Shown: positions 20,001 through 28,780, counted from the stretch's first letter. The stretch is 64,000 nucleotides of DNA from Clostridium aminobutyricum (GCF_017255415.1 NZ_JAFJZZ010000004.1:62001-126000); one strand, 5' to 3'. The notes: generated from the letters alone by a model not told the origin. Made by a program: numbers and translations.

Positions 20001-20798
20001 ATTATCATCTGTCAAAGAGGAATATACGCTATCAGGTTGAGATAAGATTGCTATTATATTGCTAACATCTACTGTAAGCTGCTCTCGTGAGCCAGTATAA
20101 TTAGTCATTGAATAAAAAAGCTGATGTGCTATCTCATCTGAAAGAGAGGTGGTATCCAAGCTATTATATACTTCTTCAGCAACAAAATTTGGAATCCCGA
20201 TACCACCTGTAATATTTGTAACCTCATAATTAGTAAACGCAATTACGTGGTTGCCTGCTTTATCTTTTAAATTGCCGTCTCCTGAAGGAGTATAATTTAT
20301 CGTAACTGCTCCGGAAGAGGTAATTGTCTCGGCAAGAGTTAACAAAACCTTATTGTCATATACACTGATTTCAGTCACATTTGCAGAAACCGAATAAATA
20401 GTGGTATCCGTTGGTGCTGTATAAACAGGATCTGAAGTCGTTGTATAAACCGGATCCAAAATCCTTTCATAGGCAGGATCTATTGAATTTGTATTCTCTT
20501 CGGCATTTTCATCAGGATTGCCAAATCGAACCTTAAACTCACTTGATGAAGGAACTCCCTCCGTGTCAAGTGCTTCATCAAAGTTTAAGGTTAAATAATT
20601 TGCGTTAATAACTGCTTTATTTAATATAGGTGCTTCTTCATCTGCATCTCTTAAAGCTTCCGATAGCGGATCTCCACTTTCCGTTGATATTGTGCTTTCT
20701 TCACTGTCCGCGGCGGCAATAATAGTCTGAAAGTTTATTGACGTAAAGATCAAACACACGATCAGCATCAAGCTGGTAAATTTTTTCATCTTTTTCAT
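14022..20798 (-). CDS. Secreted Rhs/YD-repeat polymorphic toxin with Hint domain
   Basis: The 2258-residue protein is exported by an N-terminal signal peptide (MKKMKKFTSLMLIVCLIF, residues 1-31), as in WapA of Bacillus. Residues about 400-1900 hold many YD repeats (pattern Y-x-YDxxGRL/N), forming the Rhs cocoon. The core closes with RARYYEPEIGRFLTED then NLYTYCENNPVMYNDPSG near residue 1918. A Hint/pretoxin domain spans about 2004-2136, beginning CFTGDT and ending at VHN. The last 120 residues are the variable toxin tip, with GGWHAYEV and EVPADILRQMKKDG; I cannot name its activity, though a small RNase fold is possible. The ATG is preceded by AAAGGGG. It follows the RCC1 gene by 36 bases and may be co-transcribed with it. 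Confidence 0.9.
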   Translation of the reverse strand: MKKMKKFTSLMLIVCLIFTSINFQTIIAAADSEESTISTESGDPLSEALRDADEEAPILNKAVINANYLTLNFDEALDTEGVPSSSEFKVRFGNPDENAEENTNSIDPAYERILDPVYTTTSDPVYTAPTDTTIYSVSANVTEISVYDNKVLLTLAETITSSGAVTINYTPSGDGNLKDKAGNHVIAFTNYEVTNITGGIGIPNFVAEEVYNSLDTTSLSDEIAHQLFYSMTNYTGSREQLTVDVSNIIAILSQPDSVYSSLTDDNKSKLCEFFRISPEFFSYSEEKGESVQTVILTYFKMLGYGLTPEEIQKSIQDDTRDQVMSTKEREWSNKTNSKGLMRAALSSTSSDPFEDVKYDKEKSLSAPFQHTVTANEQINLSAGTLNYDSTDAVLPGAGGLDLVIQRQYSTDDANYYDLGARLKYGKNLDSRMKVYEREYHFTKNEDGTMGERFEDTSYKLILDDFIGSSQLRGYYNQKQIDNKEDYYAAHLFKTEMTTDATSISAMQYTTPVTKNDSLWQLGTGWKFNFSYIDIDDFYYDYMKLHLSDGREFGISTNWVNNLGHYTYKDVIFAKKSKSIAGQTSSYVVTYADGKKEYFNSEGRLIAIVDRFGNTISFTYTIVNNMVEITITDTVGRITTIKNQAAGSGYNKVLTLPDGKKITYVINQNVARTIDKLDQYEQYPGQNNEYNLVKVINQEGEETTYSYSDIQCSSDFAARFKSKTDNLFMRVDPFDDGARYYPNFYAGLSKIIYPTGLTVNYEYYPRYNNWYDYGCIMDIAIKKRYDQKGSLVCNQKEYVYSNQYKRAGQTKDILYNADGYNNTLREDRCFDDWKEYWIQEKDSDRNIVKEYYFDPRKMGVCVQEKTYLGSDLKEDISNEYRVYNRIVHPSKIKITAVRSDTSDHQSRTTVECFDYDNKGNVINYWPALSDGNTLDTLYKVSMTYDRLYNFLLSKTYKRDANTIILEKNTPSDEGETIVKSEVYENGNLKVKSEYNYDTYGNVTQTKRYTNVVDGKYIQTDNTYISGTYLTGVTVQNIQDADGKNIGSVSGQATYDIYGRIATETDSKGNVTTYTYDALGRILKIQYPGGSSKTYTYNTAANQTTVTDERGYITQYQYDAAGNLTAVYAIDGGSAKLLKANEYDSLYRLTKEQNNVSEGGRAIIYSYDYKDRVTNKRAMNSSNTKLSQENYIYYDDKITKSVDGDENSKTIISTEYVDKYGRVFKKGNFINGSEVFTTFIYNYLGEPIKEKAARANTENFPEDYTTKYEYNFDGQVSNQYDVFGNYITTKYDATGNKISATDAKSNAGGGTYSTIYTYDSLGRLIKTETPFTADSKAITKCYYDANGNLVQKQVENSLPGTEANFTKVDYVYNAKNQLVQVKSYDGNSLASQVDYEYDAVGNKTAMTIGGNQRTVYEYDRYGNLISLTDPLGLKETYTYNINGNLTSKINKNGIKIDYTYDGLSRKLSQNVAEDGITQLETMGYTATGALAFSQNGNIRTDYSYDERGRLTKEADSNGIEKSYTYDVNGNLKTSDVKVNGTSKKAMTYAYDKKDRLSQVYESGKLVATYTYDINGNRSSLTYGNGDSADYAYNLANLVISLHNKNGANTLSKYSYTYYLDGNQAAKSDNKGRTSSYTYDGLGRLSKEAESGASDAITKAYTFDAAGNRATMAVSGADNYTVGYAYDVDNRLTIETKQIGSESEITDYYYDNNGNTIAKKTGILKDKTGNESLALSLDFKGGEVYQYDGFDRLIGVQNSSGSSIYTYKPDGLRLSKTVNGVTTTHIWEGQNISLELDANSGVVNRYIRGNGLINSDKNGWYLFNGHGDVVQLADNAGTVIKEYAYDAFGNEKNSDPNDTNPFRYCGEYFDSETGSIYLRARYYEPEIGRFLTEDTVKGKESDPLSLNLYTYCENNPVMYNDPSGNFIDVVLDVGFIAYDIWKIVKDPNSGGNWAALAADALCAVVPGLTGGGAIVRALEKADNLADVTKIVEKAIKNSDSKAVKGICFTGDTLIKTKSGHKKIEDITIGDKVYAENVKTREKGYKAVKKIFINEAYDLIHITVQDTEIRTTFPHPFYVVGKGWVEAKDLQVADVLELANGKTAKVEALKIENLETPIKVYNFEVQGWHTYYVSDSEVLVHNTGTNPCGIASKGVNKTERKLVPNDGKHQGASRGDVSADPFWNNKTVGQKSLNSAYSSTNTKQLYNVQDGKLVKFQPDNQGGWHAYEVINPAQEVPADILRQMKKDGLITNSQYTKFIKNK

Positions 20799-20834
20799 GC
20801 TTGTTCCCCTTTGCTTCTTTTAACTACACACTTT

Positions 20835-23555
20835 TTAGTTATATTTTGTGATAAAACTTGTATTTCCGGTTATTTTAGCTTTGAATTTAAAAATATTTAG
20901 ATTACCGGACCAAGTTTTACCGTTAACAATTTCCTTATTCACTCTGAATTTAATTTCCCCAGGTGTATAGGAAAGAATCTCGATTCCGGTTCCATTAACA
21001 ATCCCAATGGAAATTTCTTTTTTCTTTGTCTGACTTACCAGATCAATTACCTCCAAATTGGCGGCTTCATATTGTAGAGTAAACACAACATCATTTAAAT
21101 GGCTTGCACCCATTACATAAAACGGAACCAACAATTCTTTGCCTTGTACACAATTCAAATCTAGGGCTTGTTCTAAAGATTTGCTGCTTACGGTGATGCT
21201 TTGTAAAATTGTCTGTGTTGTGCCGCCTTCTGTATAACTTATCGCGACGCTAGTTGTTCCGGCAGCAAGGTTGCTTCCGTCATTTACTGTCTCAAGAATG
21301 ACCGCTGTCATTCCGTTATTATAAGTAGCCGTTATCACCATTCCTGTCGTATCAAAATTTTCGCCTTCGACATATTCTGTTTTAGTAGGGGCTGTAGTAA
21401 TCGCTATCGATACTAATTTTTTTGCATTTACGATAATTGGTTGTGTTGTTATTTTCGTAACCCCATTTTCAGTGTAAGAAATATTTACACTGTTCATCCC
21501 GACAGTAAGACTATTCCCATTATCTGCCGTTCCGGTAATTATAGCAGTGGTATCGTTACTATAAGTAGCGGTGACTACCATTCCGGTTGCATCAAAATTT
21601 TCTCCCTCCGTATACGTTGCTTTAGTAGGGGCCGTTGTGACAGCTATTGATATTAATTGTTTAGCATTGACGGTAATCGGCTGTACAGCAGTTTTTGTAA
21701 CGCCATTCTTTGTGTAGCTAACCGTCACAGAATCGGTTCCTTTTGCAAGTGCCGTTCCATTCGTAACAACGCCATTAACCGCAGTGGTACTACCGTCTTC
21801 ATAAGTCGCCATTACTATCATTCCGGCCACATCAAAATTTTCACCTTCGAAATATACCGTTTTATCAGGAGCTTTTGTAATCTCTATGGATGATAAAAGC
21901 TTAGGGGTTACGGTAATAGGTTGAGTAACTGTTTTAGTTATTCCATCCTCTGTGTACCTTATAGTGATACTATTCGTCTCAGTTGTAAGATTGTCTCCAT
22001 TGTCTACAGTACCATTGACAACAGCAGTAGTACCATTATTATATGTCGCAGTTACAACCATACCAGCTGCATCAAAATTCTCACCTTCAATATATGTTGC
22101 CTTGGTAGGAGGCGTTGTGACAGCTATTGAGGATAACTTTTTAGCCTCGCTTGGGCACCAAGAAAGTATATTAGTCGTAGTACCGTCTCCCAATTGACCA
22201 TACTTATTATTTCCGGTAACCCATAACGTACCATCCGTTTTAATAGCATAAGCATCACCGCTAACTCCAATAATCTTCTTAACTTCTGTCAAAATTGGTT
22301 TCCAAGTTGTTACTTTTGTTATGGTACCATCTCCTAATTGGCCTGAGCTGTTAGAGCCTGTTACCCATAACGTACCGTCTTTCTTAATGACATAGGCACA
22401 ACTTGAATCTTCTAATACTTGATCAACATCTGTCATCACTTGTTTCCAGGCCTTTACATCTGTCGTGGTACCATCTCCTAATTCTCCCTTGCTATTAAAA
22501 CCTGTAATCCATAGCGTACCGTTTGTTTTAACAGCATAGGTGCTATATCCATATCCACCGAACTTACTTACGCCAGTCAACACTTGTTTCCAAGTTTTTA
22601 TATCCGTAGTGGTTCCGACACCTAACTGTCCATAGTCATTTTTTCCAGTTGCCCATAACGTACCGTCTGTTTTAAGCACAAAGGTATTATAGTAATTTGA
22701 TTGAACTAATTTCACCCCACTTAATAATTTCTTCCATGTTTTCACATTTGTTATAGTTCCATCTCCCAACTCACCACTACTATTTAAACCAGCTCCCCAT
22801 AACGTACCATCTGTTTTAAGCACAAACATTTTATCTCTGGTGTACACAATCTGGCTTACTCCCGTTAACACTTGCTTCCATGTGTTAACGTTTGTAGTGG
22901 TTCCATCCCCCAATTGTCCATAAGAATTATTTCCAGCTACCCATAGTGAACCATCTTTCTTGAGGACATAGGCACTATGGCTGTTCGTTGCTACAATCTG
23001 GCTCACATTCGTTAATACCTGTTTCCAAGTAGCTACAATTTCAGCGGTTCCGTCACCTAAGATACCATAAAGGTTATTACCCGCGACCCATAACGTACCA
23101 TCGATTTTAAGCACATAGGCATTTGCACCAGCTGTTGCCACTTGAGATACTCCCGTCAACACTTGTTTCCAAGTTGTTATTTTTCCATAATAACTACGCA
23201 TATCACCCAATTGCCCATCAAGGTTATCCCCTGTCACCCATAAAGAACCATCTGTTTTAATAGCATAAGCACAGTCATACATTCCTAAAACAACTTTGCT
23301 CACATCCGTCAACACTTGTGCCTTGGTTGTTACATTTGAAGTTGTACCAACACCTAATTGACCTCTATCATTTCTTCCCGCCACCCACAATGTACCGTCT
23401 GTTTTAATGACATATGAAGACTGACCGAATGTTACAACTTCTTTAACTCCCATACCATCATCCGCATATACTGTTTTATTTTCAATAAAACAGCTACATA
23501 TCATAGTTAGAACTATTGTTAATACTATTGCTTTTCGTTTGCTGCTTTTCATCAT
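20835..23555 (-). CDS. Secreted RCC1-repeat / Ig-like / cohesin-like protein
   Basis: The 906-residue protein starts with a signal peptide (residues 1-32, ending VYA). Residues about 40-490 contain nine RCC1-type repeats of about 50 residues, each with K-x-DGTLWVxGxNxxGQLGDGTT, which should form a beta-propeller like BLIP-II. Residues about 495-805 hold four Ig-like repeats of about 78 residues, each with EGENFDxxGMVVTATYxxGTT. The last 100 residues resemble a cohesin or dockerin-partner type beta domain (VPFYVMGASHLNDVVFTLQY). No wall anchor is seen. AGGAGG precedes the ATG. The gene sits just upstream of rhs on the same strand; a surface or adhesive role is inference. Confidence 0.8.
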   Translation of the reverse strand: MMKSSKRKAIVLTIVLTMICSCFIENKTVYADDGMGVKEVVTFGQSSYVIKTDGTLWVAGRNDRGQLGVGTTSNVTTKAQVLTDVSKVVLGMYDCAYAIKTDGSLWVTGDNLDGQLGDMRSYYGKITTWKQVLTGVSQVATAGANAYVLKIDGTLWVAGNNLYGILGDGTAEIVATWKQVLTNVSQIVATNSHSAYVLKKDGSLWVAGNNSYGQLGDGTTTNVNTWKQVLTGVSQIVYTRDKMFVLKTDGTLWGAGLNSSGELGDGTITNVKTWKKLLSGVKLVQSNYYNTFVLKTDGTLWATGKNDYGQLGVGTTTDIKTWKQVLTGVSKFGGYGYSTYAVKTNGTLWITGFNSKGELGDGTTTDVKAWKQVMTDVDQVLEDSSCAYVIKKDGTLWVTGSNSSGQLGDGTITKVTTWKPILTEVKKIIGVSGDAYAIKTDGTLWVTGNNKYGQLGDGTTTNILSWCPSEAKKLSSIAVTTPPTKATYIEGENFDAAGMVVTATYNNGTTAVVNGTVDNGDNLTTETNSITIRYTEDGITKTVTQPITVTPKLLSSIEITKAPDKTVYFEGENFDVAGMIVMATYEDGSTTAVNGVVTNGTALAKGTDSVTVSYTKNGVTKTAVQPITVNAKQLISIAVTTAPTKATYTEGENFDATGMVVTATYSNDTTAIITGTADNGNSLTVGMNSVNISYTENGVTKITTQPIIVNAKKLVSIAITTAPTKTEYVEGENFDTTGMVITATYNNGMTAVILETVNDGSNLAAGTTSVAISYTEGGTTQTILQSITVSSKSLEQALDLNCVQGKELLVPFYVMGASHLNDVVFTLQYEAANLEVIDLVSQTKKKEISIGIVNGTGIEILSYTPGEIKFRVNKEIVNGKTWSGNLNIFKFKAKITGNTSFITKYN

Positions 23556-23698
23556 CTTATCTCCTCCTTTTAAGGCTTTAGGGCATTATCAATTACACAA
23601 TTATTTGCCGCTGTTTCCCAAACTAACGGCATCTCATATACCACTTTCACACACTTTTTAATATTACTCTCCTTCTTTTATTTTTTGAATTTTATTAC

Positions 23699-23724
23699 AT
23701 TAATTATAATATATTATAATTAAT
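23699..23724. repeat. 26-bp perfect AT-only palindrome
   Basis: ATTAATTATAATA is followed by its exact reverse complement. It lies about 145 bases before the RCC1 gene and contains TATAAT-like hexamers on both strands. It could be a promoter region or operator, or only a chance product of very AT-rich DNA. Confidence 0.5.
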
Positions 23725-24108
23725 CAAAAATACAGAATTAATATAATTTAATTACAAAATTTTAATAAAATACTATTTATTAAAAACATATACAGTTAAA
23801 ATTAAATTCCGTCGCAAAACCGGAATCTAATCGTGTCATTGAGTTCCAAAGAAAATATAATTATTATCTGTGATAAAATTAAAGATATCTATTTTTCAGA
23901 AGCGTTGATACTTATCTCGAATTGTTAGTTCGTACGCTTCTAACATATCCGGTCGTCTCAGAAGAAATGGTAACTATTATCATGAATACTGTTTTCAATG
24001 GGCTTACTCTCATTTGGAAGCAAAAATTGCAGTTAAATATGTAATTATATTTATTTTTCAAAGTGTATAATTAATTTCCAGGTAAAAAGGTTGCGTTAAT
24101 AAATGAAA
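23725..24108. other. AT-rich non-coding stretch
   Basis: Between the RCC1 and SLH genes (23556-24186) I see no gene with a start, ribosome site and plausible product. There is a separated inverted repeat AGAAGCGT / ACGCTTCT around 23900-23945 with a long loop. The stretch ends at the terminator at 24111-24144. Confidence 0.4.
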
Positions 24109-24110
24109 AA

Positions 24111-24144
24111 CCCCTTTCGCCAGATCGTTATCTAGCGAAAGGGG
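24111..24144. terminator. Terminator after SLH-protein gene
   Basis: CCCCTTTCGCCAGAT (24111-24125) and ATCTAGCGAAAGGGG (24130-24144) pair with one mismatch around a four-base loop. Read on the minus strand a T-run follows, so it terminates the SLH gene that ends at 24187. Confidence 0.9.
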
Positions 24145-24186
24145 ATTCTTTCATTACCTTACTAATTAATTCTTCATTTTGATTTT

Positions 24187-27100
24187 CTAATTTATAGTTC
24201 CAAATTTCACATCAAATGCACCAGTGGTTTTATCCTCGCTGGCCTTAAATACCATAATCAATTGTCCAGCATAATTAACCGACTTATCATAGATATGTCC
24301 CGGGAAGATGATGGAATCTCCATCTTTGATGCCATCGAAATCAATCGTAAACAAGACAATTGGATCCGACCCATCTTTCACATCCTCCGTGGTAGTGGTT
24401 TTTAAGGTAGAAGTCACTCCACTCGGTATAGAAATCAAATCTCTGAACTTTTGATCTGTCAACGCATTAGCGGTACCACCTTCTACTAAGCTATAATATA
24501 ATCCTTCACTAAACAGAACCGTCACGCTTCCTTTGTAACGAATTGCAGAGCCTGTGCTCGACTCTGAAAGCTCGGCTGCGGTGCTGGCTGATTCAATTTT
24601 CGGAGCTTTATTATCTTGTGAACGAACCGGTTCGAACACCTGAATGTCTGAAAGTACCTTGCCATACTCACTCTGCGCCACCATAAACAACGTATAACTT
24701 CTGGTCGGTTTCATTTCAATTGCATTAATAGTAAACTCCATATTGGCTTTCGCAGTTGTTTGCCCATAGCAAGCCACATCGTTAGGATTATTGCCGACTT
24801 CCATAATATCTATCGCCGACATCGTCGTACGAGCGCCATATGGATACAATGCCCAATACACTTTCGAATTAAGATCTAGTTCTGCTTTGAATTCAACAGA
24901 ACTTTCAGTTCTCTTTGTCGTAGGGGCAGGCGTTTGTATAAAATGAGGTTTAAGGTAAGCCTGAGTACGAATTGGCTCTTCTTTATAAACCGTCAAATTA
25001 TCCAAAGATTTTGCTTTAAGCACATAATATAAAACATAATCTGTATTGGCTTGAAGATCATTAATCGTAACTGTATACGCCTTATTTCCCATTGCCAGCG
25101 AATAGTTGCCAGATGTACTTCCGATTGGCGAAGGTAATCCTGCAATAATTTGATCCGGTGTAGGGGTGCCGCTGATGCTACCTGCCTTTGCCATTACATA
25201 ATACAGCGTGGCAGGTTTATCTGACATTACTGTCATTTCAACGGCTGTATCATAAATTTCAAAATTCGGCGTGCCATTGACAAATTGTGGATTCACGGCA
25301 TCCGTATACACCTTTGTTATCGCCAGCGTACTCGGATTGCTTACCACAATGGTGCTGGAATTACTAGCTACTTTCCCTAGCGGGTCGCTGCTTGCATCCA
25401 ATCCATTTCCTAAATTTCGAAGGTCTGCCGCTTTACCAATCACTGCTTTTACATTCAAAAGAACGGAAGCATCCCATGAATTAGAATCCGTCACTCCATT
25501 GATGGAAAGAATCTTTAATTTAAAGTTCGTCGTAGTAATCTGATCAAATTTTTTAAATGACGGGGCGGTCGCACTTTGCAATAATCGAATCATTCTTGCT
25601 TTTCCCGCCTGAATCGTATAAGTTCCGAGATCCGAGCCATCTTCATATAAAGTAAATCTTAATTGCTGATTCGGCTGAAGGACCAAGTCAAAATACATAT
25701 CACTATTTATTGGTATGTCCGGATTAATTGTAAATCCTATTTCGTCAGATGCTAATGTTCCATCATAATCTGTCATAAAAACAAGCGGTGGTGATATATG
25801 GAAAATGCTCAATAAAGTCTTTTGATTCATGGCATTTCCATCTGAGTCGACAATATTATTTAACTCAAATTGATAGGTCCCACCATTGTTCAATCCTTTT
25901 CCATTGTTAAAACATTCCGGGCTAAACGTAACCACTGTTTTCCCGTTTTCTTCTGCGACAGCCACTGCAGCGTAAGAGACATAACCGTCCGCTACTGCAT
26001 CTGATACTCCTGTTGTAATCAGCTTATCATGTAAAATAAACATCTTCTTCAATTGATCTGCTGTCGCATCTCTCAATCGCACATCCGTACCGGAAGGAGA
26101 ATCATAATATACAATTTCATCAAAGACTATTTTAATATCCGAATCAATTGTCGGCTTACTATCCACTACTTTTTCAAACTTCATACTGGCTGTAGGTGCT
26201 AAATTATCAAGAGTTTTCAAATTTAGCAGACTGGTAACTGCCGAATAATTTCCGGATTTATCCATAATAACAAAATAGATATCATAAGGCGTCTGTTTGC
26301 TTAATCCACTGATATTTAAAGTGCCTTCTGTATTTTCTTTTATATTTACCTTACCACTTTTTAAGGCCTTTTGCCCTGTTGTAATAGCACGAACTTGAGC
26401 TGTTTTCAACGCACTTCCGGTTAAGGTATCTGGATTGTCTACAGGCGGAAATACTGCATCTAGAGCATAAGCCGCCCAATATAACGTACCTTCCTCATTG
26501 CCCATATATCGAATTTTCAAAGCGGTAGCAATACTCGGCTCAGCCCATGGATAACCCTCCATGAATTTAGGCGGAGTCGTATCCAATGTCGTTCCTATTA
26601 CCTTAGAAAGTTTTGATAGATTTCCTTTCTGATCTTGCGCCACTAAATAAATATCATACGTAGTCTTTTCTGTAATGGCCCCCGTCGTCGTCGCTGTCAT
26701 GAGTATGTCTTTTGTTTCATTCATACTGCAGCCGGAAACCGTTCCTTTTGCCACTGCCCCTGACACGTTTTGTTTTACTAAGGTCTCAACGGTAGGGGAA
26801 ATTGACTTTGTCGGCAATACCGCCCAATAAACCATTACATCTTTAGAAGGAATCACCGTCATTGTAAAACTGCTTTCATTCGATGCCGTGATTCTTGGCG
26901 TGCTATTCAAAAAGGTTGGGATTACTGTGTCGATTGTCTGAAAGTCATCACTTGCTACCTTTGTACGGCCGCCTTTAAGATCTTCAAAGACCATGTAATA
27001 TTCGTAATTTACACCGCTCTTCAAACCGGACACTTTTATGGTGACTTCTTTTTCTGTCATGACGTTTACATTCCCTGACTTCACTACCTCTTTGGAGTCC

Positions 27101-28575
27101 GGTTTCTTGACTTCGGAATACGTCATTCCTTTGTCCTCTAAATCTACATTTTTAATTGCCCAATACACTTTGCCCGGCTTGTTCGTCATCGCGTATAAAT
27201 TGACGGAAGTCGCAGTCAATTCATCGTATTTCGGATAATCACCTATAAATTCAGGGTCCTCTGAGTTGGCTTCCGCTTCCAAACTGGTCATTACTTTGCC
27301 ATTAATGGTTGCTGTCACTCCAGGACGAATATATATTTTTTCAGGAAGCATGCTGATATTGCTTCCGTCTGCGTTTATCACAATATTTTCAATTTCTCCT
27401 GTACCCGTTACGGTCGTTGCCGTATCGCAAAACATACTTTCAACGAAAGTGTTCTTTTCAAGGTACACCGTTCCCTTCTGGGCATCTTCATCGATCGTCA
27501 GCGTCTGAATCGACCCTTTATCCAATGACAACTTATTATTTGGATTTTTAACGGTAACTTCTTCAAAATCACCGGAAAGACTCAATTTAACATCTTTCGG
27601 CCCCTTCAGGGTCACATTTCTAAACGCACTGTTTCGCTTGGAAGAAGCTTCTTCCAGATAGGCATTGCTCTTTACAATGGTATCCGTTATAACAGAACTT
27701 CCTTCTGCCCGTACGCTCATAATATTTTTTCCGGAGCAGTCTATGACCAGTCTGTTAATATCGCAATCCGTTAAAATAACACTGATTTCACCCTTTTCAC
27801 TGTTTCCGGTTCCGCTGATAATCAGATCTCCTCCAACGGTCACATTATCCAGTACCGTGTAACCGGTTCCTATCCCCGCTGTTATATACATGTCTCCGGG
27901 CACAGTCGTGTTGCTCAAATCCGCTCCGGATTCTATGACAGAAACATTTCCGGAGGCATAGCCGATGTAGTTATCACCTGAATGTTTTACAATTTCACCG
28001 GACACTTTGGATAAAACTTTTGCCATTTCACCCCGGGTCATATAGTCAGCAGGACGGAAGGTTTGATCCGGATAACCGCTTAAGAAATCTTTTTCAACAG
28101 CAGTGTTTATGTAGTCCTTGCTCCAACTGCTAAACGCTTTACTGTCCGAGAATTTCATAGAATCTCCGTTGTTTCCTTCTATTTTAAGCGCCCTGAAAAG
28201 CATCGCTACAGCCTGTTCTCTTTTCAAATAAACATTCGGCCCTGCCGTATCGGGATAAATTCCATTGAAATACCCTTGATTGTAGGCAGTGCGTATATCA
28301 TCATAATACCATGCATCTGCAGGCACATCATTAAAAGCAATATTTCCTGTTTGTCTATATCCGAAAGCACGATTCATCATGGCGACAAATTCTGCTCTGG
28401 TTATAGAGTTATCAGGATATAAATTCCCATCGTCATCTCCCCGCATTATTCCTTGAGAAACTAAATTATTCAAATATTGGTCGGCCCAATGTGCAGCATA
28501 GCAGTTTTCCGTGGATAAAACTCCTCCCATACACACAAAAACGCTACACAATAATATTGCACATAATTTCCTCAT
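24187..28575 (-). CDS. S-layer-homology surface protein with repeated beta domains
   Basis: The 1462-residue protein begins with a signal peptide (residues 1-28, cleavage near CYAAHW). Three SLH motifs follow at about residues 29-195, with the characteristic TRAEFVAMMNRAFG, KREQAVAMLFRAL and TRGEMAKVLSKVSG; SLH domains bind pyruvylated secondary wall polymer. Residues about 200-420 look like a short beta-helix of I/V/T repeats (VTVGGDLIISGTG). The rest is a series of fibronectin-like and Ig-like domains marked by repeats such as YWAxxxxxxxxPT and KTTYDIYLVAQDxxGNxSKLS. AAAGGAG precedes the ATG. It is divergent from cheA and terminated at 24111-24144. Likely an adhesin or S-layer-associated protein; substrate unknown. 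Confidence 0.85.
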   Translation of the reverse strand: MRKLCAILLCSVFVCMGGVLSTENCYAAHWADQYLNNLVSQGIMRGDDDGNLYPDNSITRAEFVAMMNRAFGYRQTGNIAFNDVPADAWYYDDIRTAYNQGYFNGIYPDTAGPNVYLKREQAVAMLFRALKIEGNNGDSMKFSDSKAFSSWSKDYINTAVEKDFLSGYPDQTFRPADYMTRGEMAKVLSKVSGEIVKHSGDNYIGYASGNVSVIESGADLSNTTVPGDMYITAGIGTGYTVLDNVTVGGDLIISGTGNSEKGEISVILTDCDINRLVIDCSGKNIMSVRAEGSSVITDTIVKSNAYLEEASSKRNSAFRNVTLKGPKDVKLSLSGDFEEVTVKNPNNKLSLDKGSIQTLTIDEDAQKGTVYLEKNTFVESMFCDTATTVTGTGEIENIVINADGSNISMLPEKIYIRPGVTATINGKVMTSLEAEANSEDPEFIGDYPKYDELTATSVNLYAMTNKPGKVYWAIKNVDLEDKGMTYSEVKKPDSKEVVKSGNVNVMTEKEVTIKVSGLKSGVNYEYYMVFEDLKGGRTKVASDDFQTIDTVIPTFLNSTPRITASNESSFTMTVIPSKDVMVYWAVLPTKSISPTVETLVKQNVSGAVAKGTVSGCSMNETKDILMTATTTGAITEKTTYDIYLVAQDQKGNLSKLSKVIGTTLDTTPPKFMEGYPWAEPSIATALKIRYMGNEEGTLYWAAYALDAVFPPVDNPDTLTGSALKTAQVRAITTGQKALKSGKVNIKENTEGTLNISGLSKQTPYDIYFVIMDKSGNYSAVTSLLNLKTLDNLAPTASMKFEKVVDSKPTIDSDIKIVFDEIVYYDSPSGTDVRLRDATADQLKKMFILHDKLITTGVSDAVADGYVSYAAVAVAEENGKTVVTFSPECFNNGKGLNNGGTYQFELNNIVDSDGNAMNQKTLLSIFHISPPLVFMTDYDGTLASDEIGFTINPDIPINSDMYFDLVLQPNQQLRFTLYEDGSDLGTYTIQAGKARMIRLLQSATAPSFKKFDQITTTNFKLKILSINGVTDSNSWDASVLLNVKAVIGKAADLRNLGNGLDASSDPLGKVASNSSTIVVSNPSTLAITKVYTDAVNPQFVNGTPNFEIYDTAVEMTVMSDKPATLYYVMAKAGSISGTPTPDQIIAGLPSPIGSTSGNYSLAMGNKAYTVTINDLQANTDYVLYYVLKAKSLDNLTVYKEEPIRTQAYLKPHFIQTPAPTTKRTESSVEFKAELDLNSKVYWALYPYGARTTMSAIDIMEVGNNPNDVACYGQTTAKANMEFTINAIEMKPTRSYTLFMVAQSEYGKVLSDIQVFEPVRSQDNKAPKIESASTAAELSESSTGSAIRYKGSVTVLFSEGLYYSLVEGGTANALTDQKFRDLISIPSGVTSTLKTTTTEDVKDGSDPIVLFTIDFDGIKDGDSIIFPGHIYDKSVNYAGQLIMVFKASEDKTTGAFDVKFGTIN

Positions 28576-28687
28576 ATCTTGTGTCTCCTTTCTACATCAT
28601 ATCCCTTTTTTTATTTCGACATAAAGACGCCCTTTCAATACTATAATTTAAAAATAACATACCCACATTCAAAAATAAAATATATTT

Positions 28688-28706
28688 TTGACAAAAAACT
28701 TGTCAA
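28688..28706. repeat. TTGACAA-N5-TTGTCAA inverted repeat before cheA
   Basis: A perfect 7-bp inverted repeat with a five-base spacer in the divergent region between the SLH gene and cheA. The left arm would also serve as a -35 hexamer (TTGACA) on the plus strand and the right arm as one on the minus strand. It looks like an operator site; no regulator is identified. Confidence 0.45.
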
Positions 28707-28774
28707 CGTGTAATTTTTTTCTAACTTCTTTCATTTCCTGACAACTTCCTATTTATCATTCGACATAGATATGC

Positions 28775-28780
28775 TATAAT
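28775..28780 (+). promoter_or_regulatory. Probable -10 element of cheA-cheR-cheB
   Basis: TATAAT stands 56 bases before the cheA start. The -35 region at 17 bases upstream is weak, so the promoter may need an activator or use the upstream inverted repeat. Confidence 0.4.

Noticed and set aside
23890-24055. Short open stretch on plus reading ISGRLRRNGNYYHEYCFQWAYSHLEAK in part, and a long-loop inverted repeat
   Set aside because: No start, no ribosome site, no family match; likely chance in a 630-base AT-rich gap.
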